A stretch of DNA of 64,000 nt, from contig CAKVLP010000001.1 in assembly GCA_934757825.1 (NCBI GenBank), positions 310,001 through 374,000 of the forward strand, given 5' to 3'. This document shows, in pieces, positions 10,201 through 19,103 of this stretch. This DNA comes from an uncultured Clostridia bacterium. Lineage in GTDB: Bacteria; Bacillota; Clostridia; Christensenellales; UBA1242. The translations under genes and the position numbers were made by a program. The notes beneath the pieces are model-generated. The model had not been told where the DNA came from. It worked only from the letters and a program-made list of their open reading frames with translations, and searched no databases. How positions within the stretch are numbered: the stretch's first letter is position 1; every line of letters starts with the position of its first letter.

Positions 10201-13200
10201 CGCCGATTGCAATAACACCAAGGCCGTATCTTTCGCCGTTATGGCATTTAAAATCGACCTTAATTCCACTTACCAAAACCTCTTCTGGGATTTCGTAGTG
10301 GAATGTTTTTGTAACAGGGTCGTAGTCGTTATATGTAAACTGAGTTCCGTCGAAATATCTTGTTCCAATTAACGATGGAAGTGCAACTTGTGTGCGGTCT
10401 GCCACGCCATCTTGGTAGGTATAAAGTAGTACTTTAAATCCGATTACTTTACTGCCCGATAGTTCGGCTTCGTTTACTTCCCACACAAATTTGCCGGCTT
10501 GCAATTTGGCATTAACAACATTGTTAAGTTTGTACACTTCGACCGTGTTGGAAGTTTTTGGCGATGTGATAAAGTCTACGCCGTTTCCGATAGGTCTAAT
10601 AGCGCACCAGTAGTAGCCTGCTTCCAAATCGCTTGTGTTGTAGAACATAAACATAGTCTCTTCTACGCTAATGTAATACACTTTGGTCTCTTCAAGTTCG
10701 AAGACCCAGCGCGAATCGGCTTTGGCTTGTGATGTTGCACTGCCGTAGTATTTTTCGGCAACCGAACGGCTCACAACATACAACTCGTAGCCTAGGCACT
10801 TGTCGTTTCGGTTCCAAGTCAAGTATCCGCCGTCGGTGCTATTGTTGTCGTATTTGTATCCGAATGCGGAATAGTCGTAAAGGTAGGTTATTTCAACTGT
10901 GTTGTATGTGTTGCTTCTTAGATAGATGTCGCCTGTTTCGGCGTCACTATCGGCTGTGCCAAAGGTCGTAAGCGTAAACACATAACTTACGTTGTTTACA
11001 AGTTTTGTGCTTCCGTCAGCCTGTTCCCAATCCATTTTTTCGCCCTTAGAATTAAAGTAGTAATATTTAAATGATTGGTTTTTGCCAGTGTAATAACAGC
11101 GTGACAAATCGGACGCATCTAGCAAAACAAATGTCGCAATATCGTCGCCAATTATGCCAGAAGTTTCGATATCGGCATAAAGTGTGTAAATGTTCATCTT
11201 TGTAGCGCTGGTTTCGTCGTCGGTTGCAACCATTGCCTTGCTACAAGTTGCTGTTAACAAATATTTAGTAACATAATTTCCGTTCCCGTCCACAACTCTT
11301 TGGAAGGAAATATATCCGTCGCTAGTAGTTAGATTGTCCACTTTGGTTTTAACTGGTGCGGAGTACTTATACACATTTAGCGTTATGAAAAACGATGGAA
11401 GTGCGTTGTTTTCACCACTATCGTCAAACTCGTTTCCAACTGCGCGGATTTTAAGTTCGAGCGATGTTGTTGCGGGAACTTTTAGTCCAAGTTCGTAATA
11501 GTAAATAATTTTGTTGTTAGTTTTATCAAAAACCGAATTTATAAGTTTGTTGGGAGTGATTGACTCGTAAGCATATCCCGTAGGATAAACCCTAAGATTT
11601 AGGTATCCAAAGTATTTAATGTAGTTAAGAAGGTCGTCCTCATCAAAAACAACTTCGCCTCCCTCTTCTAGGTCTTTTGCTTTTGCAACATATTTGTCAA
11701 ACAAATCTTTTACGGCGTCAAGGGTGGCGCTATCTGGGGTGTAAAGAGTGACTTTAATAAGCCCGTCGCTAACCTTAACGCTTTCTATCATAGAATAACG
11801 AGTGAATGCGATTTGTTTTGCCTTAACGCCCACACTTCCCTCTTCGCCAGTCGAGTTAATGATAACGAAGTTGTTGGACTCGGTCGAAACAGGAGTGACG
11901 CGTGCTAAAAAATTTGTGTTAATAGTAAGTATTTTAAGGTCGCTTAGGTCTAGTGAAGTAGACGTAACTGTTGTGGAATATATGACTGTTTGGCTCTCAT
12001 TTACAACTTGCACAAATTCCACAAAGTAGCCGTTTACGCCGGTCACTCGCGACCACGACATTAAACCGTCGCTTAGTTTTAGCGAACTAACGCTATCCAC
12101 ACAGCGCACCGTAACAAGGCTTGACCTAACACTATTTAGGTAGCACACGTTTGGCGTACCACTTGTCTGACCGCCTAGGGCTACGATTATAAAATCATAA
12201 TCCTTGCCTTGTTCTAAGTTTTTGTTTAAAAAGATAGTTTCAAAGGAATAATAGTTGCTTGCTCCGCCGTCGATGTAAACAAAGTTTTCCACACCAAAGG
12301 CACTCTCTGAATTAGGTTTGTAGTAAATTTTATAACCAATTGCACTTGGAATGCTAGTCCACTTAAAAGTGCCATTGTAATCGCTTGTCTCCTCACTAGA
12401 TGACAAGTTGCGCTCTATTCTAAAATCACTCACTTTTGGCAAAGCGCTAATGACCATTTCGCCCGAAAGCAAACTGTTGATCTTTCCGCTTGTGCCACTG
12501 GCAATCCCTCTAACTTTTATTGTATAATTTACGCCCGTTTCTCCGTTTAGTGTAAGTTTTAGGTCGTCAGAAATTGCATATTTCGAAGGGCTAAGTATTG
12601 TATATTTTCCGTCGTCGCCTAGTACATACACTTCATAACTGCCATAGTTTTCATTTTCGTTCAAAGTCACAATTCCGTCTTGATACGACAAAACTGGGCT
12701 TACTACTCTTTCAAAAACATTTTCGTTTTTCTCCACCCCATTTATCATTCCATTAAAGTACTCTACGTCGCCATCAAGGGCAAAGTTGTCGTCGTTTCCG
12801 AAAGTCTTTACTTTCAACTTAAATCCGTTGTAATCGACGATTTCCGACAAGTCAAAACTTGGGTCGCCGTCCTCAACATATGTATAGTTTTTAAGCGAAA
12901 CTTCTATCCAAGTGTCGTTTTCGCTATCGTAGTATTCCAAAAGTAATTCGTATTTGCTTGGGTGTGATGCGCCCTCATAACTCCAAGTAAATATGTCGCC
13001 ATTAAGGCTCATATTGGTTGCGGTGGAAAGTTTTGTAACCTTAACTACTAGCGCTTCGCTATTAAGTAGATATGCGCCGTCCACCAAGTTTCCGCCCTTA
13101 GTAAAAACTAAAAAGGTGTACTCGCCCGCCTCGTCTAATGCGGGCAAATTAAAAGAACTTACATCAGTCTCGACTTTATCCTCGCCTCTAACCACAAGGT

Positions 13201-16200
13201 AGCCGTTGTTGTTTTCAACCGCGTCCCAAGTGATTACGCCATTTGACAAAACGGCATTTTGAGGAGCTGACGACATTTTTAGTTTTATCTCGTCCGAAAT
13301 CGCTCCGTCGATAAAGCCCTCGCTTGCAATCGCCCTAACTGTATAGGTGTATTCCATACCCGCCTCGATGTTTAGCCCGTCGATTACAACGTCGGAGACG
13401 CCGTCCTCGTTTGGCACAACCCTAAGTGTGTATCCGCTTGTCATAACTTCGCCATTTTGATACACCTCATAACTTTTAGCGTTTTCAATTGCCTTAAAGG
13501 TAATTTGGTTGTCCTTAAAACTAAGCACTGGGGTGGCGATTTTAACAACTACAAATTGTGTAGGTGTCGCATACACCACGTTTGCCAAATCTGCTCTTGC
13601 TTGAATTGAAAGTGTGTAGGTTCCGGCTGGGATAAGGGTGTTAACTTCGCCGTTTAAAAAACTTACAAAGTCAAACGAATATTCGCTAAGCACAATTGTT
13701 TTATTAGCAAACTCGCCGTCAACAAATGTGATAACAAAGTCTTTTAAATATCGTGGTTGGGTGAATGCCCAAGTGATTTTGCCCGAAGTGTTAATGCTAG
13801 TTACCTCAGGATAAATCACAAAACTTGCCGATCCACTCACCTCGCTTATCATCTTAAACTCAATGTACTTTTCGCCCGTTTCGCTGTCAGTATTTTCAAC
13901 CGCATTTTGGTCGGCTGGAAGGGCCTGGATTGAGATTGAGTACTCGCCGTTTGCAAGTTCTGGAAGTGTGAATTTTACAAATTGTCTTTGCTCTTCGTCT
14001 ACTGTTTCGGTAGTCAAAGTAAATAGCAAAGTATCCTCGTCTACAAGAGAAGCATCGCTTGTAAGTTTTATATTCTTTACAACTCCGCCCTTTTTCAAAA
14101 TTACCCTGTAACCGCTTGCACCAGCAACTGACGCAAACTTAACAACGTTTGAATTGTCCACAACCGCAAAACTATTTGCGATATCCACAACATTTAGGCG
14201 TGTCAAGCGAATTCGAGTGCTTGTTTCGCTATTAAACGCCATATCAGAACCGTTTTCGATGCCGTGGCGAATAGTGATTGTTGCGCTCTCAGCAAAACTT
14301 ATTCCGCTAAGACCATCGAATTTTCTTTCGGTTAATGTGGTGGTCATAGGCTCCATTCCAGAAATTGAGATTGTAAGGTAGTATTTGCTATTTGCCACCC
14401 CGCCGTCCCATAAAAGCACGCCGTCCTCAACGCGAATATTTGAAATAGATTCCGCTTTTTGCAAGTTTTTAAACTCGCCAACTGCTGAATTTAGAGTGGT
14501 CTTATTGTCGCCCACTGTAATAATGCTTACCGTGTTGTAGGTGTCAAGAGTTTCGGTCACTTCATAACTAGGGTCGCTTGTCGTTGCCCACGCCGAATCG
14601 TTAATCTTAATCAAATAGTGGTCGGCGCCATCTACTATTGTCCACGAAATGGTGTTGTTGTCGCCGATTGAAATGGAAGAAACAGCACTAAGTCTTTTAA
14701 ACTCAAAATATCTTGTTGCGACCGAACTAGAACTAGCGTCGATTTTAAGGTTGCTAACTGGCACAACCTTAACCTCGTATTTGCCCGCGTCGTTTAGTAA
14801 TCCTATAAACACTTTGTTTAGGTCAATTGTTTTTTGATTGTCCTCGCCCGCGGTTATCAATCCGCCGTCAGCGACTGTGATGTTCTCAACAGTTTTTTCG
14901 GTTGTAACGCCGTTTTTAAGAAGGAAGAACTTGTATTTGTAAATCTCGCCAATTGACACGGTGTTAACATCTGTAAATGTAAGGTTGCCGTCCACATCAA
15001 TACTTTCTACGCTTGCTGGTTCCAATTGCGAAATTGAATCAGCCGAAGAGGAATCGGTTTCGCTAAATGCAGGAGCAACAACGTTGAATGCTGTGCCGTC
15101 AACTGTAACTGCGCCCTTTTCGGTTTCGGTAATCTTAACGATAGGTCTAACCATAATCTTGTATGGTGTAGCGTAATTAAACGCTGTAAGGTCAATTGTT
15201 CTGCCAGAGTTTACGATAAGTTTTGCGTCGGTGCGGTCGTAAGTAGAAAGCGCCGTCTTGGTAAACACTTCATACGATAGCCTATTCGTGATGTTGTCGG
15301 TGCCGATAAGACTTGTAAGTTCGGTCAAATTTAGATTTAGGCTATTTGTGGCATATTTTACTTCGCCGTTAAGTTTTGGAAGAACCACAAAGTTGGATTC
15401 AACTTTTGACTGGTCGCCGTAGATTGTTTTGTCATCGTCGCCTTTGGCTGTGATTGTAACAGTATATTTTCCGGTGGCAAGGTCGGACAATGTAAGTTTT
15501 GTGCCAACATTTCCCGTGATGTTTTTAACAATTGTTTCGGTACCAAATTTTTTGATAACAATGTCGTAGCCGTTTGCGCCGGTCACTGCACTCCAAGAAA
15601 GTGTGGTCACGCCCACAACCGAGTTTACTGGGTTAACAAGTTCGTATTTTAGTCCCTCTGGCGCACCTATGCAAGTGATAGCGATTTGAGGATTTGCTCT
15701 GCTTGATAAAACATAACTTGTGATGCCGTTGTCGTCTTTGCCTGGGTTAAAGTCGGAATTAACCGCCTGAACCTGAACGTTAAAGGTAGTAAGTGATAGT
15801 CGTTTTTCTTTGATATATTGTGCTATGTCAAACTGGGTTGTCTCAGGAGCAACAAGGCTTTCTACAACTTGATTGTTTCCAAAAGTGATTTTGTAGCCCG
15901 AAATATTGTCCTTATCGCCATAATCCCACGACACAACTCCGCGCGTGCTTTTTAAATTGGTTGGGCTTGGCAAAACATAAAACTTGGTGCTATCGGAAAG
16001 CGCACTATCGTAGGTTTTATCGGTAAGTTTGCCCACCGATTTAATCCTTGCAAAATACGCAACGCCGTTTTCCAAATTGTATTTTTGTTCGGTCGGATAT
16101 TTGCCGTTAACTTTTTCGGTTATGTCAAATTTTTCCTCTCCACTTGCCGTGCTTATCAAAAGTTGGTAACCGGAGATATTTTCAACCTCGCCACTAGCGT

Positions 16201-16687
16201 CGGTGATTTCGTCCCACATAAATTTGCCTTCGGTTTCGTCATAACGAAGATTTAGGGGCGTGGTAAGTTTTTGTAGGTCGCTAGAAGAAACAACGTTAAG
16301 TTTTACTTCCGATTTCTTAGTGCCGTCCTTTGAAGTAAAGGAAATAACAATCGGACCCTTGTTGTCCTTCGCTGCGGTAAACTCAACAGTCTTGGTCGCC
16401 GCTCTAACCGTGAAGTCGGTGTAATCTACCCTATTGGCTGGGGTAACATCGACATACACTGTGGTGTCGGTCGCGTTGCTCGGCAAAAGTTCGTAAGTTA
16501 TGGTAAACTTTTCGCCCTGCATAACCATATATTCTTCGGTGTCCGCGTTGTACACAAGGTTGTCCGACATCGCCGTGATTTTTAGGTCAACGACAGCAAT
16601 GTCTGGTCCTCCGCAACTACATGCACCCATTAACGCCGTAGCAATTACAAACATTATAGCCAATAAATATGTTTTTACCTTTTTCAT
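7217..16687 (-). CDS. Giant surface lipoprotein with FN3-like repeats and GLUG-type C-terminus
   Basis: This exported lipoprotein of about 3,156 aa starts at the ATG at 16687 (MKKVKTYLLA), preceded by GGGTGA. An in-frame extension of 20 codons has no signal and is rejected. The lipobox is LMGAC with the lipidated Cys23. Residues about 30-150 look like a bacterial Ig-like domain. A long run of about 90-110-aa modules follows, each with a Trp-strand such as GKFMWDEITD, NTISWTIVDGADHY, GVITWDAVENNNGY, GLMSWSRVTGVNGY or GYLTWNRNDKCLGY, then a GY-x-L-x-I strand; these are fibronectin-III-like. From about residue 2,690 (WTPINTFAGKLLGNASG) come glycine-rich repeats like GGIAGQNNGAKIVRCYA and IGGLVGISS, matching GLUG/beta-helix repeats. 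The role is presumably adhesion or a surface scaffold (inference). Confidence 0.9.
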   Translation of the reverse strand: MKKVKTYLLAIMFVIATALMGACSCGGPDIAVVDLKITAMSDNLVYNADTEEYMVMQGEKFTITYELLPSNATDTTVYVDVTPANRVDYTDFTVRAATKTVEFTAAKDNKGPIVISFTSKDGTKKSEVKLNVVSSSDLQKLTTPLNLRYDETEGKFMWDEITDASGEVENISGYQLLISTASGEEKFDITEKVNGKYPTEQKYNLENGVAYFARIKSVGKLTDKTYDSALSDSTKFYVLPSPTNLKSTRGVVSWDYGDKDNISGYKITFGNNQVVESLVAPETTQFDIAQYIKEKRLSLTTFNVQVQAVNSDFNPGKDDNGITSYVLSSRANPQIAITCIGAPEGLKYELVNPVNSVVGVTTLSWSAVTGANGYDIVIKKFGTETIVKNITGNVGTKLTLSDLATGKYTVTITAKGDDDKTIYGDQSKVESNFVVLPKLNGEVKYATNSLNLNLTELTSLIGTDNITNRLSYEVFTKTALSTYDRTDAKLIVNSGRTIDLTAFNYATPYKIMVRPIVKITETEKGAVTVDGTAFNVVAPAFSETDSSSADSISQLEPASVESIDVDGNLTFTDVNTVSIGEIYKYKFFLLKNGVTTEKTVENITVADGGLITAGEDNQKTIDLNKVFIGLLNDAGKYEVKVVPVSNLKIDASSSSVATRYFEFKRLSAVSSISIGDNNTISWTIVDGADHYLIKINDSAWATTSDPSYEVTETLDTYNTVSIITVGDNKTTLNSAVGEFKNLQKAESISNIRVEDGVLLWDGGVANSKYYLTISISGMEPMTTTLTERKFDGLSGISFAESATITIRHGIENGSDMAFNSETSTRIRLTRLNVVDIANSFAVVDNSNVVKFASVAGASGYRVILKKGGVVKNIKLTSDASLVDEDTLLFTLTTETVDEEQRQFVKFTLPELANGEYSISIQALPADQNAVENTDSETGEKYIEFKMISEVSGSASFVIYPEVTSINTSGKITWAFTQPRYLKDFVITFVDGEFANKTIVLSEYSFDFVSFLNGEVNTLIPAGTYTLSIQARADLANVVYATPTQFVVVKIATPVLSFKDNQITFKAIENAKSYEVYQNGEVMTSGYTLRVVPNEDGVSDVVIDGLNIEAGMEYTYTVRAIASEGFIDGAISDEIKLKMSSAPQNAVLSNGVITWDAVENNNGYLVVRGEDKVETDVSSFNLPALDEAGEYTFLVFTKGGNLVDGAYLLNSEALVVKVTKLSTATNMSLNGDIFTWSYEGASHPSKYELLLEYYDSENDTWIEVSLKNYTYVEDGDPSFDLSEIVDYNGFKLKVKTFGNDDNFALDGDVEYFNGMINGVEKNENVFERVVSPVLSYQDGIVTLNENENYGSYEVYVLGDDGKYTILSPSKYAISDDLKLTLNGETGVNYTIKVRGIASGTSGKINSLLSGEMVISALPKVSDFRIERNLSSSEETSDYNGTFKWTSIPSAIGYKIYYKPNSESAFGVENFVYIDGGASNYYSFETIFLNKNLEQGKDYDFIIVALGGQTSGTPNVCYLNSVRSSLVTVRCVDSVSSLKLSDGLMSWSRVTGVNGYFVEFVQVVNESQTVIYSTTVTSTSLDLSDLKILTINTNFLARVTPVSTESNNFVIINSTGEEGSVGVKAKQIAFTRYSMIESVKVSDGLIKVTLYTPDSATLDAVKDLFDKYVAKAKDLEEGGEVVFDEDDLLNYIKYFGYLNLRVYPTGYAYESITPNKLINSVFDKTNNKIIYYYELGLKVPATTSLELKIRAVGNEFDDSGENNALPSFFITLNVYKYSAPVKTKVDNLTTSDGYISFQRVVDGNGNYVTKYLLTATCSKAMVATDDETSATKMNIYTLYADIETSGIIGDDIATFVLLDASDLSRCYYTGKNQSFKYYYFNSKGEKMDWEQADGSTKLVNNVSYVFTLTTFGTADSDAETGDIYLRSNTYNTVEITYLYDYSAFGYKYDNNSTDGGYLTWNRNDKCLGYELYVVSRSVAEKYYGSATSQAKADSRWVFELEETKVYYISVEETMFMFYNTSDLEAGYYWCAIRPIGNGVDFITSPKTSNTVEVYKLNNVVNAKLQAGKFVWEVNEAELSGSKVIGFKVLLYTYQDGVADRTQVALPSLIGTRYFDGTQFTYNDYDPVTKTFHYEIPEEVLVSGIKVDFKCHNGERYGLGVIAIGGAVNNDQCVCSSVIDIINSGRGYERLAQVTLKTNTESGYNQIEWNYTYDEELYKANTKSYTVFIEDEELSGTYDAYQLSNFVSGGTYNVSVRANASGGETDESGATTTAVYLSSLKSNYLKLVKYYNPKIVVKEGVIGWGNDQNGLNLVPDSSSIKVISEVTGEVVASDNHLDGDITTYELGNELPSGYYDVTINYNSSTEMEGEIPVYHIESQSSTIRVFKLATPIVNDVEILTGDGEGKIRETGFSGALQWNVVDNGAGQSLESYLVNILIKTGEDTSTLKNSIKFARNSSRVYVKTEANKDDEYESDFDTKYYFEYNTIDGKIYFNIGFDVLESLVGENIKGKTIILNIISLGNTVTNTSGSYSARVNSSIFIKTIDFTTTAPENDNSDTVNGILRWSGSENPVKITYTYLGEIKTVWLGSEYIKKYGKVYYLPHTSNVAYGKVTIEYILSNTFFSNPREIIFGTVNLFESGEGTDANPYIIKSRLTSGTASEIANDITTQFKNIKYRPTSVIRIDTSVTEIDLGSWTPINTFAGKLLGNASGRGSNVVVRNISFVKPTVSNNNTYAKISMFLELAESAEISDFMFAYNTNIENAGASAVANPIMISGIALDNYGVISNVVIAGSTDTKSYIRVYTQRDIMYGTIALNNYGVIKDSKVENTFYSVLKSSAVRQSYLYGGGIAYSNFNTIDNCVMSGSINAGADSSSNVKNRYVGGVAYLNNALILNSDFTGKISSWTMAGIAVYNNYIAGSGEAPYEVQLSKYIGGSTIEKTYVGGNILGCLSNGVFILSRGSTEDGFNIGGIAGQNNGAKIVRCYAKFDKGYTKETGVNENLDLDESAEKKGFVFTAFTNYGGKTLYSYIGGLVGISSVTMMGETAVYSSIENCYAEMLSTMSAVNESYIIKGALIGRYLFASGVAEDYNIKGNIYYSTVVSVPISGISSSTLQTVGLSSSSDIVNYVSEDAENNGLNSNTVDYTQVRKFVYDETLKLEI

Positions 16688-16718
16688 TTGTTTCACCCGC
16701 TTTATTTTTTCATAGTTA

Positions 16719-16747
16719 ATTTTATCACACAGAGGAAAATCTAACAA
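16719..16747 (-). promoter_or_regulatory. Promoter of the giant lipoprotein operon
   Basis: On the minus strand TTGTTA (16742-16747) and TAAAAT (16719-16724) are 17 bases apart, about 30 bases before the lipoprotein start. Confidence 0.6.
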
Positions 16748-16851
16748 ATATTTTTGTGTATATATTATATATTTTAATATAGTATGTGTAATATAAATAA
16801 TCCTTAATCAATTTGATTTCGCCATATTTTTGCCAGTTTTAAAACTAAAAA

Positions 16852-16888
16852 AGTAAAAAAAATAGACCTTAGAAATTAAGGTCTATTT
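16852..16888 (-). terminator. Terminator of gmk
   Basis: A 12-bp perfect stem AAATAGACCTTA/TAAGGTCTATTT is followed by a U tract on the minus strand. The gmk TAG stop is in the stem. Confidence 0.88.
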
Positions 16889-17461
16889 CAAACTTTCGTA
16901 TCTATTCATAATCGCCGTGTATACGTCCGAAATTGCAGTGTTTAGGTCGATATTGTCGACTGTCACATCATAAAAAACGGCTTGTTTTAGGTGTTCTTCG
17001 TAGTTTCCAAGTCTTTTTTCTACTTCCTCGGGACTATCTCCGCGAGCGATGAGCCTACGTTCGACGTCCTCTTTCGGAGCCATTATGTACACGCCAAAAA
17101 CCTTTTTGCCATAGAGTTTTTTAAGTGCTTTTAGTCCGACCGCGTCACAATCCTTAATAGGGATTTTGCCCGACTCCAATATGTCGTCAAACGCGCGTCT
17201 ATTCATTCCGCGTTTTGTGTCATGTCTAACAGTGTGTTCGAATATTTCGCCCGATTTTACAAGCTTATCAAACTCCTCGCTCGACACGAAAAAGTAAGGA
17301 TTTCCTTGCGATTCGTACGACCTCATTTCCCTGGTTGTACAACTCACAACGTGGGCGAACTCGCCCTTGTGTTGGTCGATGAGCCCTTTCATAATGGTGT
17401 CTTTTCCCACCCCGCTAGGACCTTCCAGCACAACAATTATTTTTTTGTCGTTTTTAAACAT
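16883..17461 (-). CDS. gmk: Guanylate kinase
   Basis: This 192-aa enzyme phosphorylates GMP to GDP. The P-loop is GPSGVGKDT at residues 14-22, with Asp where Gly or Ser is usual. SCTTREMRSYESQGNPYFFVS is the GMP-binding region. VGLKALKKLYG and the lid sequence RLIARGDSPEEVEKRL complete the fold. Length is normal. The ATG is preceded by GGGGAG. In Bacillus-type genomes gmk usually sits with rpoZ, coaBC and priA, but none of them is adjacent here. Confidence 0.95.
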   Translation of the reverse strand: MFKNDKKIIVVLEGPSGVGKDTIMKGLIDQHKGEFAHVVSCTTREMRSYESQGNPYFFVSSEEFDKLVKSGEIFEHTVRHDTKRGMNRRAFDDILESGKIPIKDCDAVGLKALKKLYGKKVFGVYIMAPKEDVERRLIARGDSPEEVEKRLGNYEEHLKQAVFYDVTVDNIDLNTAISDVYTAIMNRYESLK

Positions 17462-17763
17462 TATCTGCTCCCCGACTTGAAATTTTTTAGATTATATCAA
17501 CAACTTTTAATTTAAGCAAATGTTTTTAATTGAATGGATTTAATTTTGTAGTGCGACAGGGCTTTGTTTTAATTCAACCGCATCAAATTTAATCGTTTTA
17601 AAACCTTTCCACAATTAAAAAAAGCTTGTGAAAAACAAGCCTTTTTACTAATATTGATATTTCTAATTTTATGGTTCACTAAAAACAAAACCAAACTTAC
17701 AAACAACCTCTAATATTCACTTTTTAATGCCTAAAAAGCCCAATTATACGGGAGTCATTTTTT
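17462..17763. other. Spacer with one terminator hairpin
   Basis: This is a 302-base AT-rich gap between the 102-aa membrane protein and gmk. I see no coding frame. It contains the hairpin at 17617-17646. Confidence 0.5.
17617..17646 (-). terminator. Terminator, minus strand
   Basis: The stem AAAGGCTTG/CAAGCTTTT (one G-U pair on the minus strand, one mismatch on the plus strand) is followed by a U run. It lies about 120 bases after the leftward 102-aa gene and most likely ends its transcript. Confidence 0.65.
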
Positions 17764-18072
17764 TTAAGCCAAAGAAATAATCATTGCAAAAATTGTAAGC
17801 ACAATTGAAAAATCCAACTTTTCTTCTTTGTTTTTAAGTTTGCTTAATAGGTCAATTAAAAATGCCGAAAATGCAAGCCCAAAACTTATAAAGAAGAATA
17901 TCGCATATACTACTGCGTTTCCCGCCAACAATGCTATAAACTTATTTAGCAAAGCAAAAAATATTGACGTCACTACAAGCATATATACTAGGTTTTTCAT
18001 TGTGAAAAATGCTTTGAAGTTATTATTTTTAACTTGTTTTTCTTGAACAGTCTTTTCCTCTTTATTATCCAT
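17764..18072 (-). CDS. Small membrane protein, unknown
   Basis: This 102-aa protein is not recognised. The first 20 residues are charged (Lys/Glu/Gln-rich). Three hydrophobic segments follow, near residues 29-47, 52-75 and 87-102, with a charged KLKNKEEK loop between the last two. It would be an inner-membrane protein with a cytoplasmic N-terminus. A weak TTTTGAAA-type leader with AAGGAGAAA precedes the ATG. It lies near another small leftward membrane protein, but a 140-base gap separates them. Confidence 0.7.
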   Translation of the reverse strand: MDNKEEKTVQEKQVKNNNFKAFFTMKNLVYMLVVTSIFFALLNKFIALLAGNAVVYAIFFFISFGLAFSAFLIDLLSKLKNKEEKLDFSIVLTIFAMIISLA

Positions 18073-18214
18073 ATTTTTCTCCTTTTGTTATAAATACATT
18101 ATATTACAAAACGACAAATTTTGCAATAATTATTGCCACATAATTATGTAAATATTTGCGGGTTTATGCCAAAACTTTAATGCAAACAATCACACATATT
18201 AGCAAAAAAACGCG

Positions 18215-18502
18215 CTATTTTTTGTCGTCGTCTGTTTCCTCTTCGGGCTTATTTTTTTTGCGCTTTTTAACCGCATCTATAATGTCCACAACTCCACTAA
18301 AAATCATAACTAGACCACCCAAAATAGCAAACACAGCGAAAAGGAAAAATTTCTGTTGATTTTCAACTCTAATTTCCGAGCGATGATAAGCGACCAGCAC
18401 AAACAAACCACAAATCACGCAAATAAAAACAACCCCACCGATTATCTGAAATATTGCGCGTCTTAATTCGCTCCCTTTTTTCTCTGTTTTTTTCTCTTCC
18501 AT
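18215..18502 (-). CDS. Small two-span membrane protein, unknown
   Basis: This 95-aa protein is not recognised. It has a charged N-terminus (MEEKKTEKKGSELRR), a hydrophobic span at about residues 17-39, a short loop, a second span at about 51-72, and a Lys/Glu/Asp tail ending PEEETDDDKK. AAAAGGAAAT precedes the start. The charge pattern suggests that both ends are cytoplasmic. Confidence 0.7.
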   Translation of the reverse strand: MEEKKTEKKGSELRRAIFQIIGGVVFICVICGLFVLVAYHRSEIRVENQQKFFLFAVFAILGGLVMIFSGVVDIIDAVKKRKKNKPEEETDDDKK

Positions 18503-18705
18503 AAATTTCCTTTTTGTAGTAAATTGTCGCGTCTATTCGAAACTTGTCGCTTACTATTTATATTTATTATATCACGTCACGCTTTTTGCTGTCAAAACAA
18601 CATTTGTATTTAAATTTCATTTTGCATTAGCAAAAATATCATCGCGTTGGCAATATCATTACAAAGTAATATCACCAAACCACAAGGTTTAATTTCATCG
18701 CAAAA

Positions 18706-18735
18706 GAAAAAATCCCTGATTGGGATTTTTCTTTT
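18706..18735 (-). terminator. Terminator of tRNA-Arg
   Basis: The stem AAAAATCCC/GGGATTTTT with loop TGATT lies just downstream of the tRNA on the minus strand and is followed by a U-rich tract. Confidence 0.85.
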
Positions 18736-18737
18736 AC

Positions 18738-18814
18738 TGGTGCACCGTGGGGGATTCGAACTCTCGACCTTTGGTTCCGTAGACCAACGCTCTATCCAGC
18801 TGAGCTAACGGTGC
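18738..18814 (-). tRNA. tRNA-Arg (anticodon ACG)
   Basis: On the minus strand the acceptor is GCACCGT/ACGGTGC, discriminator A, with CCA encoded at 18738-18740. The D arm is TTAGCTCAGCTGGATAGAGC. The anticodon stem is TTGGT/ACCAA with loop CTACGGA, so the anticodon is ACG (wobble A probably edited to inosine to read CGN codons). The T arm is TTCGAATC. Confidence 0.97.
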
Positions 18815-18962
18815 ATATTAAATTGTATTTGTTTGTATTGACCACTGCAAACAATAAAGCAAAGGTCAAATCAGGGTTCCCGAAAATGTATAAGCATTTT
18901 TGGAAAAATTGTAATTTTTAATTTGCAATAGTAATTATAATGGCAAAAAATTAAAATGTCAA
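18815..18962 (-). promoter_or_regulatory. Consensus promoter and structured leader of tRNA-Arg
   Basis: TTGACA (18957-18962) and TATAAT (18934-18939) on the minus strand are 17 bases apart, a perfect sigma-A promoter. Initiation near 18927 would give a leader of about 113 bases before the tRNA, longer than usual. The leader can form a hairpin at 18838-18869 (TTGACC/GGTCAA with an inner TTGC/GCAG stem). Confidence 0.7.
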
Positions 18963-19073
18963 CAAAAATATGAAAATGCTTACAAAAGGATTTTAGTTTT
19001 GTAATGTTTTACACTTTACTCAAATAAAAATAAAACTTTACAAAAAAAGGTTTTACTTTTTAAAATTTAGGAC

Positions 19074-19103
19074 AAATTAAAACGCCAACTAAGTGTTGGC
19101 GTT
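19074..19103 (-). terminator. Terminator of the plsC-like gene
   Basis: A perfect 9-bp stem AACGCCAAC/GTTGGCGTT is followed by a short U-rich tail on the minus strand. The gene's TAG stop lies in the loop edge. Confidence 0.8.

Noticed and set aside
16688..16747. Twenty-codon extension of the giant lipoprotein
   Set aside because: It spans the promoter and lacks a signal sequence; MKKVKTYLLA with GGGTGA is the better start.
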